Made by a program: the position numbers and the translations under genes | Shown: positions 1 through 7,415 of the stretch, in pieces | How positions within the stretch are numbered: the stretch's first letter is position 1 | Layout: the number at the start of each line of letters is the position of its first letter | The notes under the pieces: generated by a model | Seen by the model: only the letters and a program-made list of their open reading frames with translations | Database searches by the model: none | What the model was told of the DNA's origin: nothing | Assembly: GCF_008033235.1 (NCBI RefSeq) | Contig: NZ_CP042432.1 | Location: 3,224,001 to 3,288,000 of the forward strand | Direction of reading: 5' to 3' | Source of the DNA: Anseongella ginsenosidimutans | Lineage (GTDB): Bacteria; Bacteroidota; Bacteroidia; Sphingobacteriales; Sphingobacteriaceae | DNA length: 64,000 bases

Positions 1-1
1 T

Positions 2-85
2 TGCTTTGCACATGTTCAGCACTTTGCGCTTGCATCAGCAGGTGCCGCATTGATTACCCGGCTCCCGGAGTTCAAAGCCGGGTAA
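2..85 (+). CDS. C-terminal tail of a gene cut by the window start (tentative)
   Basis: The frame starting at base 2 is open from the window edge to a TAA at 83-85 and reads as an ordinary protein end (…ALASAGAALITRLPEFKAG). It stops 19 bases before the kinase gene on the same strand, as an upstream operon member would. The other two forward frames are cysteine-rich or stop early, so this one is the most natural. No function can be assigned from 27 residues. Confidence 0.3.
   Translation, partial: CFAHVQHFALASAGAALITRLPEFKAG
55..84 (+). terminator. 9-bp perfect hairpin before the kinase gene
   Basis: TACCCGGCT (55-63) pairs with AGCCGGGTA (76-84) across a 12-base loop. There is no following T-run, and the second arm ends at the stop codon of the putative upstream gene. 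It may be a weak terminator or a leader structure for the kinase gene; the sequence alone does not decide. Confidence 0.4.
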
Positions 86-104
86 AGATGAAAAAACAGC
101 AAAA

Positions 105-1115
105 ATGAGCCTTGTCAGCAATAAATACTTTCATCGCATTTTCATTACCCTGTTTGTTGTCGTCGTGGCATGGGTGACAAGGCACATTATGTCCCCGGAT
201 ACGCCCCTGGTAGGCCATATCTTCAGCTCGGTGATGCTCATCCTGCTGGTACAGGTAGCCTGGGGCATTTATTCCTGGCAACAGCGATTGTTAAATAAAT
301 ATTTGCCGTTTTCCCACAAGTTATACCTGCGCATCGCGGTTCAGATAGGGCTGGGTATCGTGGTCATTATGATCATCTACTATCCTTTTTTCATTGCGCT
401 CCGGCATTTTCAGCCTTTTCCCTTTACCAGCGTGACCAAAGCAATCATGTTATTGTCGCTGGTCGTGCTTTCCATTGCCATTAACATGACCTTTATCAGC
501 GCCCATTTTATTGAACGGTGGAAAGAAGGGATCAGGCGCACGGGAGAGCTGGAAAAAGAAAAATTGCGCATGCAATATCATCACCTGAAAAACCAGGTAG
601 ACCCGCATTTCTTATTCAATACCCTTACTTCACTGGACAGCCTGGTAAAGTCCGATCCCGACCTCGCTTCACGCTTTATCAATCATTTGTCCAGGATATA
701 CCGTTATGTGCTGCAGCATAAGGAAAATGAAGTCGTTAACCTGGAAACCGAACTGGAGTTTATCCATCATTACTGCGCGCTTCAGCAAATCCGCTTTGAC
801 CGTGCTTTCCAGGTGGAATTCCGGATCAGCGATGCAGCGAAAGAAAAAGGAATAGTGATGATCACCCTGCAAATGTTGATCGATAACGCGATCAAGCATA
901 ATGAAGTGCATGAACAGCATCCGCTGCACATCCGGATTTATGACAAAGATGATTTCCTGTATGTCGAAAACAATAAGCAGGCCCGGGAGCTGGTGCAGCA
1001 TTCCAGCAAGCAGGGATTAAAACAATTGGTTCAGTTATATTCCTTTCTCACCGGAAAGCCTGTGGAATTGCAGGAAAGCCCAGGTATTTTCCAGGTAAAA
1101 CTTCCGCTTTTATGA
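105..1115 (+). CDS. LytS-type membrane sensor histidine kinase
   Basis: A 336-residue kinase with four predicted membrane segments (about residues 11-27, 36-56, 77-99, 110-132), a short coiled linker, and a His_kinase (PF06580) domain with motif QVDPHFLFNTL, placing the phospho-acceptor at about H168. The ATP-binding N box (MLIDNAIKHN, near N261) follows. There is no extracellular sensor domain, so the signal is probably sensed in or near the membrane. Its stop overlaps the start of the LytTR regulator by four bases (ATGA), so the two are translationally coupled partners. This is the common Bacteroidota two-component arrangement; the target genes are unknown. Confidence 0.93.
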   Translation: MSLVSNKYFHRIFITLFVVVVAWVTRHIMSPDTPLVGHIFSSVMLILLVQVAWGIYSWQQRLLNKYLPFSHKLYLRIAVQIGLGIVVIMIIYYPFFIALRHFQPFPFTSVTKAIMLLSLVVLSIAINMTFISAHFIERWKEGIRRTGELEKEKLRMQYHHLKNQVDPHFLFNTLTSLDSLVKSDPDLASRFINHLSRIYRYVLQHKENEVVNLETELEFIHHYCALQQIRFDRAFQVEFRISDAAKEKGIVMITLQMLIDNAIKHNEVHEQHPLHIRIYDKDDFLYVENNKQARELVQHSSKQGLKQLVQLYSFLTGKPVELQESPGIFQVKLPLL

Positions 1116-1873
1116 AAGTTTTAGTTATTGAAGACGAGCGGCTTGTAGCCGATCATTTAATCAGGTTGTTGAAATACCTGGAGCCAGGCTGGGAAATTTC
1201 CGGGCCCCTGGCCAGCCTGCGGGAAGCGCGGAAATGGCTGAGCCAATACCCGCTGCCTGACCTTATACTGGCCGACATACAATTATCCGATGGGATAAGC
1301 CTTGACCTTTTTACGTTTATGCAGCCTGCCTGTCCCGTTATCTTTACAACCGCGTTTGATGAATATGCTATCCGCGCGTTCAAGATCAACAGCATCGATT
1401 ACCTGCTTAAACCTGTGGATGCGAAGGAGCTGGAAGCCGCGCTTCGGAAATTCAGCCTGCTGCAGGAAAAATACCGGAATAACGCATACCTGGAAAAACT
1501 AATGGATTTTATAGGCAGGGATAAGCAGGAGCCGGCCTGCAAAGAAAATTTTGTGGTACAGCAAGGCCGCGCGGTTTATATGATCCCTGTTAAGCAGATC
1601 GCTTTTTTTACCAGGGAAGAACTGATTTACCTGGCAGAAGGAGAGGGGCACCGCTGGATCACTGACTTTCGTTCCCTGGACGAAATAGAAGAATTGACCA
1701 GCCCCGGGCATTTTTTCCGCGCCAACAGGCAATTCCTTGTACACCGTAAATTTATTAAAGGCTTTAAATCGGATGACACAGGAAAGCTCCACCTGGTCCT
1801 GAACATGAATAGATGCCCGGAAATCACGATCAGCAAAGAAAAAGCCGCAGCGTTCCGCCAATGGTTCGTGTGA
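1112..1873 (+). CDS. LytTR-family response regulator
   Basis: A 253-residue regulator with an N-terminal receiver domain (acidic pocket from IEDE, phospho-acceptor D55 in LILADIQLSDG, conserved K100 in LLKPVD) and a C-terminal LytTR DNA-binding domain from about residue 150 (FRANRQFLVHRKFIKGF). It is coupled to the preceding kinase by a 4-base overlap and is its obvious partner. Such pairs often control envelope or polysaccharide genes, but nothing here shows which genes this one controls. Confidence 0.93.
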   Translation: MKVLVIEDERLVADHLIRLLKYLEPGWEISGPLASLREARKWLSQYPLPDLILADIQLSDGISLDLFTFMQPACPVIFTTAFDEYAIRAFKINSIDYLLKPVDAKELEAALRKFSLLQEKYRNNAYLEKLMDFIGRDKQEPACKENFVVQQGRAVYMIPVKQIAFFTREELIYLAEGEGHRWITDFRSLDEIEELTSPGHFFRANRQFLVHRKFIKGFKSDDTGKLHLVLNMNRCPEITISKEKAAAFRQWFV

Positions 1874-1914
1874 TTGGCAGGGTTTTTATTAACTTTAATA
1901 TAAATGATCCAGAA

Positions 1915-2064
1915 ATGAAAACAGCTATTAAAAACATCCTGTTCCCTGTACTTAGCGCCGTATTGCTGATCGTAGTAGAAAAAGTAGTTGAAAAACTGCT
2001 GGAAGACACCGGAAAGGGGAAAGCGGAACCTCCCGGACCGGGAGCAAGCGCCGTTAACCCTTAG
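1915..2064 (+). CDS. Small single-pass membrane protein, unknown
   Basis: A 49-residue reading frame begins at the ATG at 1915, 41 bases after the response regulator. It has one hydrophobic stretch (KNILFPVLSAVLLIVVEKVV), then a charged and proline-rich tail. The frame stays open further upstream (from 1813) but there it runs through the regulator gene, so the downstream ATG is preferred. It could be a third member of the kinase/regulator operon or a chance frame; no family is recognised. Confidence 0.4.
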   Translation: MKTAIKNILFPVLSAVLLIVVEKVVEKLLEDTGKGKAEPPGPGASAVNP

Positions 2065-2093
2065 AATCCGGGGTGATTGCAAAGGAATTATGC

Positions 2094-2101
2094 TACCTTT
2101 G
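2094..2101 (+). promoter_or_regulatory. Bacteroidota -7 element for the ABC-F gene
   Basis: TACCTTTG matches the Bacteroidota sigma-factor -7 consensus TAnnTTTG exactly and lies 19 bases before the ATG at 2121. It falls inside the longer upstream open frame beginning at 2073, which argues for the later start. No clean -33 TTTG is visible at the expected spacing. Confidence 0.55.
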
Positions 2102-2120
2102 CAGGTCAAAAGGGCAATTT

Positions 2121-4061
2121 ATGAGCATTTATCTCTCGGCGGAGCAACTTTCCAAATCTTACCATGACCATTGGCTATTCAAAGACCTGAGCCTGGGTAT
2201 TTCGCAAGGCGATAAACTGGCGCTGGTAGGAGAGAACGGAGCCGGGAAATCTACCTTATTAAAAATATTATGCGGCCAGGAAAGTCCTGATAACGGAAGC
2301 GTGAGCATACGGGAGGGGATAAGGATCGGGTACCTTCGCCAACAGCCGCATGTCGACGAAAATACGACCCTGGACGCTATACTTTTCCCCACCGACAACG
2401 AAGTGGCCACCGTTGTAAAGGAATATGAAAAAGCCGTAAAAGATCCGCATGTTTCTGCCGGACGAATGCAGGCTCTTCAGGATAAAATGGAGGAATTCCA
2501 CGCCTGGGATTATGAAGCCAGGGTAGAAGAGATCACCCGGCGGCTGGGTATCCCTGATCTTGGTCAAGCCTTCGGTACCTTATCCGGCGGAGAACGGAAG
2601 CGCATATTCCTGGCGCAGATGCTGCTGACCGATCCGGACCTCATTCTGCTCGACGAACCTACCAACCACCTGGACCTGCAAGCCATTGAATGGCTGGAAA
2701 ATTACCTGTCTGGGAAACAGATCACGCTGATCATGGTAACGCATGACCGTTATTTCCTGGACAAGGTCGCTACGGAGATCCTGGAACTGGACCGGGGTAA
2801 ATTGTACCGGTATAAAGGCAATTACGCTTATTTCCTGGAAAAGAAAAGCGCCAGGGAAGAAATACAACAAACAGAAGTAGACCGCGCCCGCAACCTCCTG
2901 CGAAAGGAGCTGGAATGGATGCGGAGACAGCCCAAAGCCAGGGGTACCAAATCCAAAAGCAGGATCGAAGCGTTCCACGAGCTGAAAGAAAAGGCTTCCC
3001 AGTCCTTTAAAAAAGATAAATTAGCGCTGGACATGCGGGAAACCCGCCAGGGCGGAAAAATCCTGGAATGCAGGCAGATTTCAAAGAGTTTCGGCAGCCG
3101 GCCGATAGTCAGCGATTTTTCGTACATATTTAAAAAGCAGGACCGCATTGGGATCGTAGGGAAAAACGGGATGGGAAAATCCACTTTCCTGAACCTGCTT
3201 ACAGGCCGATTATCTCCGGACAAGGGGGAAGCAAACCCGGGCCTTACCACTCAGTTCGGATATTTTACCCAGGAAGCCGAGGATCTTAACCTGCAAGGAC
3301 GGGTGATTGAAGAAGTAACCGCAATAGCCGAATTTATCACCTTATCGGACGGCTCCCAGGTATCGGCGTCCAGGTTCCTGGAAATGTTCCTGTTTCCGCG
3401 GGAAAAACAATACACCTTCGTAAACAGGCTCAGCGGGGGCGAACGAAAAAGGCTTCAGCTGCTTAAAGTATTGGTTAAACAGCCTAATTTCCTGATCCTT
3501 GACGAACCCACGAACGACTTTGATATAGCCGCCCTGAATGTGCTGGAAGACTTCCTCGAAAAATTCAACGGCTGCCTGATGCTTGTATCCCACGACCGTT
3601 ATTTTATGGACCACCTGGTAGATCAGCTCTTTGTATTTGAAGGAGAAGGCCATATCCGCGTCTTTAACGGAAATTACAGCGCGTACCGGGCTGAACAGGA
3701 AGAAATCCAGGAAGAAAAGCTAAAACAAATTCAGGAGGAAAAGCGAAAACAAGCGCAGGCCGTGAAAGTGAACCCCAGGCTGGCGGAAGTACAGGCCGGG
3801 AGTTCCGCAGGCCAGCCACCGGCAACACCTCCAAAGAAAGTATCCTACAAGGAAAAAAAGGAGTACGAAGGCCTGCAGGCGATTATCGATCGCCTGGAAG
3901 CGGAAAAGAAAGAATTAATAACCCGGATGGAAGCCGGCAACCTGGATTACGCAGAACTACAGGAATGCGGGGAAAAGATCGCTCAATTAAACGAGGAAAT
4001 CGACGAAAAAACCTTCCGGTGGCTGGAACTGGATGAACTTATCAGCAATTTTCCGGTATAG
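2121..4061 (+). CDS. uup: ABC-F family ATPase, Uup-like
   Basis: A 646-residue soluble protein with two ABC domains and no membrane part. Domain 1 has Walker A GENGAGKST, signature LSGGERKR and Walker B DEPTNHLD; domain 2 has GKNGMGKST, LSGGERKR and DEPTNDFD. The interdomain linker is followed after domain 2 by a charged coiled-coil C-terminal domain, typical of Uup and of DNA- or ribosome-associated ABC-F proteins. These act on ribosomes (translation factors) or in DNA precise excision rather than transport. The start at 2121 was chosen over 2073 because a -7 promoter element lies between them. Nothing specific points to an antibiotic-resistance ABC-F. Confidence 0.88.
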   Translation: MSIYLSAEQLSKSYHDHWLFKDLSLGISQGDKLALVGENGAGKSTLLKILCGQESPDNGSVSIREGIRIGYLRQQPHVDENTTLDAILFPTDNEVATVVKEYEKAVKDPHVSAGRMQALQDKMEEFHAWDYEARVEEITRRLGIPDLGQAFGTLSGGERKRIFLAQMLLTDPDLILLDEPTNHLDLQAIEWLENYLSGKQITLIMVTHDRYFLDKVATEILELDRGKLYRYKGNYAYFLEKKSAREEIQQTEVDRARNLLRKELEWMRRQPKARGTKSKSRIEAFHELKEKASQSFKKDKLALDMRETRQGGKILECRQISKSFGSRPIVSDFSYIFKKQDRIGIVGKNGMGKSTFLNLLTGRLSPDKGEANPGLTTQFGYFTQEAEDLNLQGRVIEEVTAIAEFITLSDGSQVSASRFLEMFLFPREKQYTFVNRLSGGERKRLQLLKVLVKQPNFLILDEPTNDFDIAALNVLEDFLEKFNGCLMLVSHDRYFMDHLVDQLFVFEGEGHIRVFNGNYSAYRAEQEEIQEEKLKQIQEEKRKQAQAVKVNPRLAEVQAGSSAGQPPATPPKKVSYKEKKEYEGLQAIIDRLEAEKKELITRMEAGNLDYAELQECGEKIAQLNEEIDEKTFRWLELDELISNFPV

Positions 4062-4271
4062 GCAGGTGTTACAGCGGGCGATGCATTTTGAACGGACTTC
4101 GGAAGCTTCGAATAAAATGTATTTGCAAAGGAATGTCCTCCAAATCATGGCAATTTCGGTATATAATTAATATTATGTTAAGTACACTATTCCGCCCGGC
4201 GAAAAGAGCCTCCTCTTCGTCCCCCGGAAAGGAAACAGTGATGCTTATGTTCGCGGAATAATTTAAACGCA

Positions 4272-4348
4272 AAATTAGGCGATCATGAATGTTTTATGTA
4301 ATATTAGGCCCTGTAACCTAACGCTGAAGCTGATAACAAACCTAATTT
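4272..4348. promoter_or_regulatory. Candidate operator of the GntR regulator (nested TTAGG/CCTAA sites)
   Basis: Four half-sites of one motif precede the regulator start: AAATTAGG (4272-4279), TTAGG (4304-4308), CCTAA (4317-4321) and CCTAATTT (4341-4348). They form two concentric inverted repeats, the inner with an 8-base gap. The outer right arm ends 9 bases before the ATG at 4358. FadR/GntR proteins bind short palindromes and often repress themselves, so autoregulation is likely but inferred. Confidence 0.45.
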
Positions 4349-4357
4349 AATTATTGC

Positions 4358-5074
4358 ATGAAACTCATTGAGCTTAAGAATTCGATGAAACCTATCGAAA
4401 GCAGCAGCCTTGTTGATAGAGTTGAATCTAACCTTGTCGATTTTTTAATTGAACGAAAATTTAAGATCGGCGACAGTCTGCCTAAGGAAATTGATATTGC
4501 TCAAACGCTTGGCGTAAGCCGTACAGTTGTCCGGGAAGCGCTGCTGCGTCTGAGAATGATCGGCCTTATAGAGTCCAAGAAACATCGCGGGGCCGTCATC
4601 ACTAACCCGGATATTCTTTCCCTGCTTAGCAAGGTGATGAACCCCTCGCTTCTTAGTAAAGAAACGCTGAAAGATCTCTATGAAATAAGGTTGGTGCTGG
4701 AAATGGGAATGGCGGACCTGATCTTCGAGCGGATGAAAGAGAAAGATTTAGAGGAGCTTACCGAAATAGTAGCCGCCGAACCCCTGGTAACAGACGAAAA
4801 TTATTTTGACCGGGATTTCGAATACCGCTTTCACAGTAAGTTATACCAGATCGGTAGTAACAGCACGCTTACACGGCTGCAGCTGATGTTCTTTCCTGTA
4901 TTCTATTATGTGCATTCAAGCGATCTTCTTAAAAAACCCATCAGGGTCAAACGTTATGTATCTCATAAAGGATTGGTGGAGATACTAAAACATGGTAATC
5001 CCGATCTTTTCAGGAATGCCATGAGAAGCCACCTCGAGACACATTTTCAACGGATACTGATGGAAGAGAATTAG
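4358..5074 (+). CDS. GntR family transcriptional regulator, FadR/FCD type
   Basis: A 238-residue regulator with an N-terminal GntR winged helix (about residues 18-82; LGVSRTVVREALLRLRMIGL is the recognition region) and an all-helical FCD effector domain (about 95-230). FCD regulators usually sense small organic or sugar acids. It stands alone: the next gene converges on it, the two stop codons abut with no gap (TAG/CTA at 5072-5077), and no catabolic operon is adjacent, so the ligand cannot be guessed from context. A nested TTAGG/CCTAA array lies directly upstream. Confidence 0.9.
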   Translation: MKLIELKNSMKPIESSSLVDRVESNLVDFLIERKFKIGDSLPKEIDIAQTLGVSRTVVREALLRLRMIGLIESKKHRGAVITNPDILSLLSKVMNPSLLSKETLKDLYEIRLVLEMGMADLIFERMKEKDLEELTEIVAAEPLVTDENYFDRDFEYRFHSKLYQIGSNSTLTRLQLMFFPVFYYVHSSDLLKKPIRVKRYVSHKGLVEILKHGNPDLFRNAMRSHLETHFQRILMEEN

Positions 5075-6208
5075 CTAATCCAGAAGGTATATTTCGGCCC
5101 GGAGCCTTTCAGCCCGGTTCGGCTGTCCTGTCCTGACATACACTTCCCGGAGTGGCATTAAGAGGTTTACATCTTTCGGATTCAAGGCATACGCTTTTTC
5201 GAAGAACTTTTCGGCGACATTCAGTTCCTGCAAATAATCGTTACGGTATACGCTGTACTCTTCTTCCGAAATAAACCGGCTTTGGTCGTTGGCCTTTTTT
5301 ATAAGCTTTGATGCGCTGTTATAGTAGATCAACCCCAGGTTATAAAAAGCGTCGTAATAATCGGGCTTAAGCTCTACTGCTTTTTTAAACGCATCTTCCG
5401 CTTCTCCAATCGTTCCGGCTTTCAGCTGGGCCACACCGAGCGAGAACCATATAGTTGGGTTAGTTGGATCAAATTTAATTACCGACTCCAGCATTTCAAT
5501 CGCGTCAGCCGGGTTGCCATTCTTCAGGTAAAAACCTAGCTCGTCAAAGGCCAGGCCTTCATTTTCAGGATATTCCTCCCTCCCCTCCTGGAAAACCCGG
5601 AATGCATCCGCTGCCTTGCCGGTTTCTTCATAAAGTTTTCCAAGGTTGCGGTAGATCTCCGGCGTTTTATAATTCATTTTAAGCAGCTGTTCGTACGCCT
5701 GAATGGCCTTTTCCTTTTCAAACAGCTTCTGAGCAAGTACGGCCTGGTTAAGGTATAACGAAGTATCCTCCTTATTCAGCTGGCTGGCAAACTCGAAATA
5801 TCTTAAGGCGTCCCGGAGATTGTTTTCGTTGTAAGCCCGCATGCCGCGGTTATAACTTGCGGTAAATATCCGGTTAAAGGCATCATCAACGTCGTCCTGG
5901 CCAATAGAACTGCCCTTATTTTTTCCCGTGATCTGCTTGATCGCATCCAAAGCCACCTGCAGCTCACCGAAAACGGCGGCTTTGTGATTGGTATCCAGGG
6001 CTATGCCTGAGTAAATAAAACTTTTATAAAGAAGGGTCCTGGGCCGGTTTGCTACCTGTTCCTCCTTTGAAGCATTATCTATAGCCTTTTTAGCCGCATC
6101 AAGATTCCCCGTGCTTAAATAACCGTAAGCATTGCGGACCTGGGACCGCTGGGCCTGCACATCCGCAATACTTACGATCATTAAGAAAAGGAAAAGAATT
6201 TTTTTCAT
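5075..6208 (-). CDS. Periplasmic TPR protein (second copy after gyrA)
   Basis: A 377-residue protein with a cleavable signal peptide (MKKILFLFLMIVSIADVQAQ) and tetratricopeptide repeats over most of its length (for example YLNQAVLAQKLFEKEKAIQAY, IWFSLGVAQLKAGTIGEAEDAF, YYDAFYNLGLIYYNSA). TPR proteins act as scaffolds; no enzyme motif is present. It follows a clear paralogue by 14 bases, so the pair probably arose by tandem duplication and is co-transcribed with gyrA. Confidence 0.85.
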   Translation of the reverse strand: MKKILFLFLMIVSIADVQAQRSQVRNAYGYLSTGNLDAAKKAIDNASKEEQVANRPRTLLYKSFIYSGIALDTNHKAAVFGELQVALDAIKQITGKNKGSSIGQDDVDDAFNRIFTASYNRGMRAYNENNLRDALRYFEFASQLNKEDTSLYLNQAVLAQKLFEKEKAIQAYEQLLKMNYKTPEIYRNLGKLYEETGKAADAFRVFQEGREEYPENEGLAFDELGFYLKNGNPADAIEMLESVIKFDPTNPTIWFSLGVAQLKAGTIGEAEDAFKKAVELKPDYYDAFYNLGLIYYNSASKLIKKANDQSRFISEEEYSVYRNDYLQELNVAEKFFEKAYALNPKDVNLLMPLREVYVRTGQPNRAERLRAEIYLLD

Positions 6209-6222
6209 TACCTCTTCTCTCT

Positions 6223-7395
6223 TTATAATGTTTCCAGTTCTTTCGTGAGTTCCTCTGCACGGGCAGTGTCACCCAGCTTTACATATATTTCACGCATTGT
6301 TGAAAGCAGGTTCCTGTCTCTCTGCCCGCTGGAGTACGCCTTCTCAAGGTAAGTAAGCGCCCCTTTCAATGCCTCCTTATATTCTGCAATTTTTGCTTCA
6401 TACTCTTGCGCCTTATCCTGGGGGATCTTATTGGCTTCCTGTACGATCTTATTGGCATTATCAATCGCAATCACACCCATGTTGATATTCGCATCGTAAT
6501 AATTAGGGTCGATTTCAAGCGCCTTTGCATAGGCTTCCTCTGCGGCGGAAGTACTGTCAATTTCGTTGTAAGCCACTCCCAGCGCGAACCATAATGATTT
6601 ATTCCCGGGATCAGCCTGGGCAGAAGCCGCGATCTTGTCAATTACCTTAGCCGCCTCACCGCGCTGCAGGTAATAATTAAGTTCAGTGATCATCAGGTCT
6701 TTGTTGCCGGGGAATAATTCCAGGCCTTTTTGAAGAGCGCCCAATGCTTCTTCTTCCTGCTTTTGGGAAAAATATAAATTGGCAAGTACCGCGTAAATTG
6801 CCGGATCTTTGTATTTAAGTTCTGCAAGCTTTGAGTAGGATGCAATTGCCAATGCCGTATCCCCTACCTTTTCTGCCGTAACTCCGGTGTTCAGGTACAG
6901 GGTGGTATCGGTGGGTTTTACCTCTGTTGCCACCTTGAAAAATTTTAAGGCAGTATCAAAGCTCTGGTTATTATAAGCGTTGATCCCTTTATTATAGCTG
7001 GCCACATAAATATTCTCTTCAGCGATCTTCATATCCTCTTCCTTGACAGAGTTCTCTTTATTGAGTTCTTTCGCTTTAGCAAGAGCGTCATATGCAACCT
7101 GAACCGGCTCGGAAGCCGCGTCCTGCATGGTCGAATCATTGGCGATAGCAGAATATATCAGGCTCTTATAAAGATAAGCTTCGGGCTCATTCATGGTTTT
7201 TTCATGAGCAATTACTTCTTCTATTACCGCCTTGGCCTCATTCAGGGACTTTTGAGCTTCTTCTGTTTGCTTCAGGCTGGTCATTGCATTGTAATTGTCG
7301 TAGCTGCTTTTAGCCTGATTCAGCTTTCCCTTTTGGGCGGTGGCACCGGCAACTATGCCCGCCATTAATAGTGTAGTTAATAATATTCTCTTCAT
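6223..7395 (-). CDS. Periplasmic TPR protein (first copy after gyrA)
   Basis: A 390-residue secreted TPR protein. The ATG at 7395 gives a proper signal peptide (MKRILLTTLLMAGIVAGATAQ); a start 24 bases upstream would overlap the gyrA end and add a polar extension before it. Layout and sequence match the next gene (N-terminal helix region, SYNKGINAYN, TPR units, C-terminal LREIYVKLG-type motif), showing common descent. It lies 20 bases after gyrA. Function unknown beyond scaffolding. Confidence 0.87.
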   Translation of the reverse strand: MKRILLTTLLMAGIVAGATAQKGKLNQAKSSYDNYNAMTSLKQTEEAQKSLNEAKAVIEEVIAHEKTMNEPEAYLYKSLIYSAIANDSTMQDAASEPVQVAYDALAKAKELNKENSVKEEDMKIAEENIYVASYNKGINAYNNQSFDTALKFFKVATEVKPTDTTLYLNTGVTAEKVGDTALAIASYSKLAELKYKDPAIYAVLANLYFSQKQEEEALGALQKGLELFPGNKDLMITELNYYLQRGEAAKVIDKIAASAQADPGNKSLWFALGVAYNEIDSTSAAEEAYAKALEIDPNYYDANINMGVIAIDNANKIVQEANKIPQDKAQEYEAKIAEYKEALKGALTYLEKAYSSGQRDRNLLSTMREIYVKLGDTARAEELTKELETL

Positions 7396-7415
7396 TTTGT
7401 TATAAGTTGTTAAGA

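Noticed and set aside
2121-4061. ABC-F gene as an antibiotic-resistance determinant
   Set aside because: The C-terminal coiled coil and motifs are Uup-like; nothing points to a resistance-type interdomain linker.
4069-4272. A 67-codon minus-strand frame between the ABC-F and GntR genes
   Set aside because: No signal, promoter or family resemblance, and it runs into the candidate operator region.
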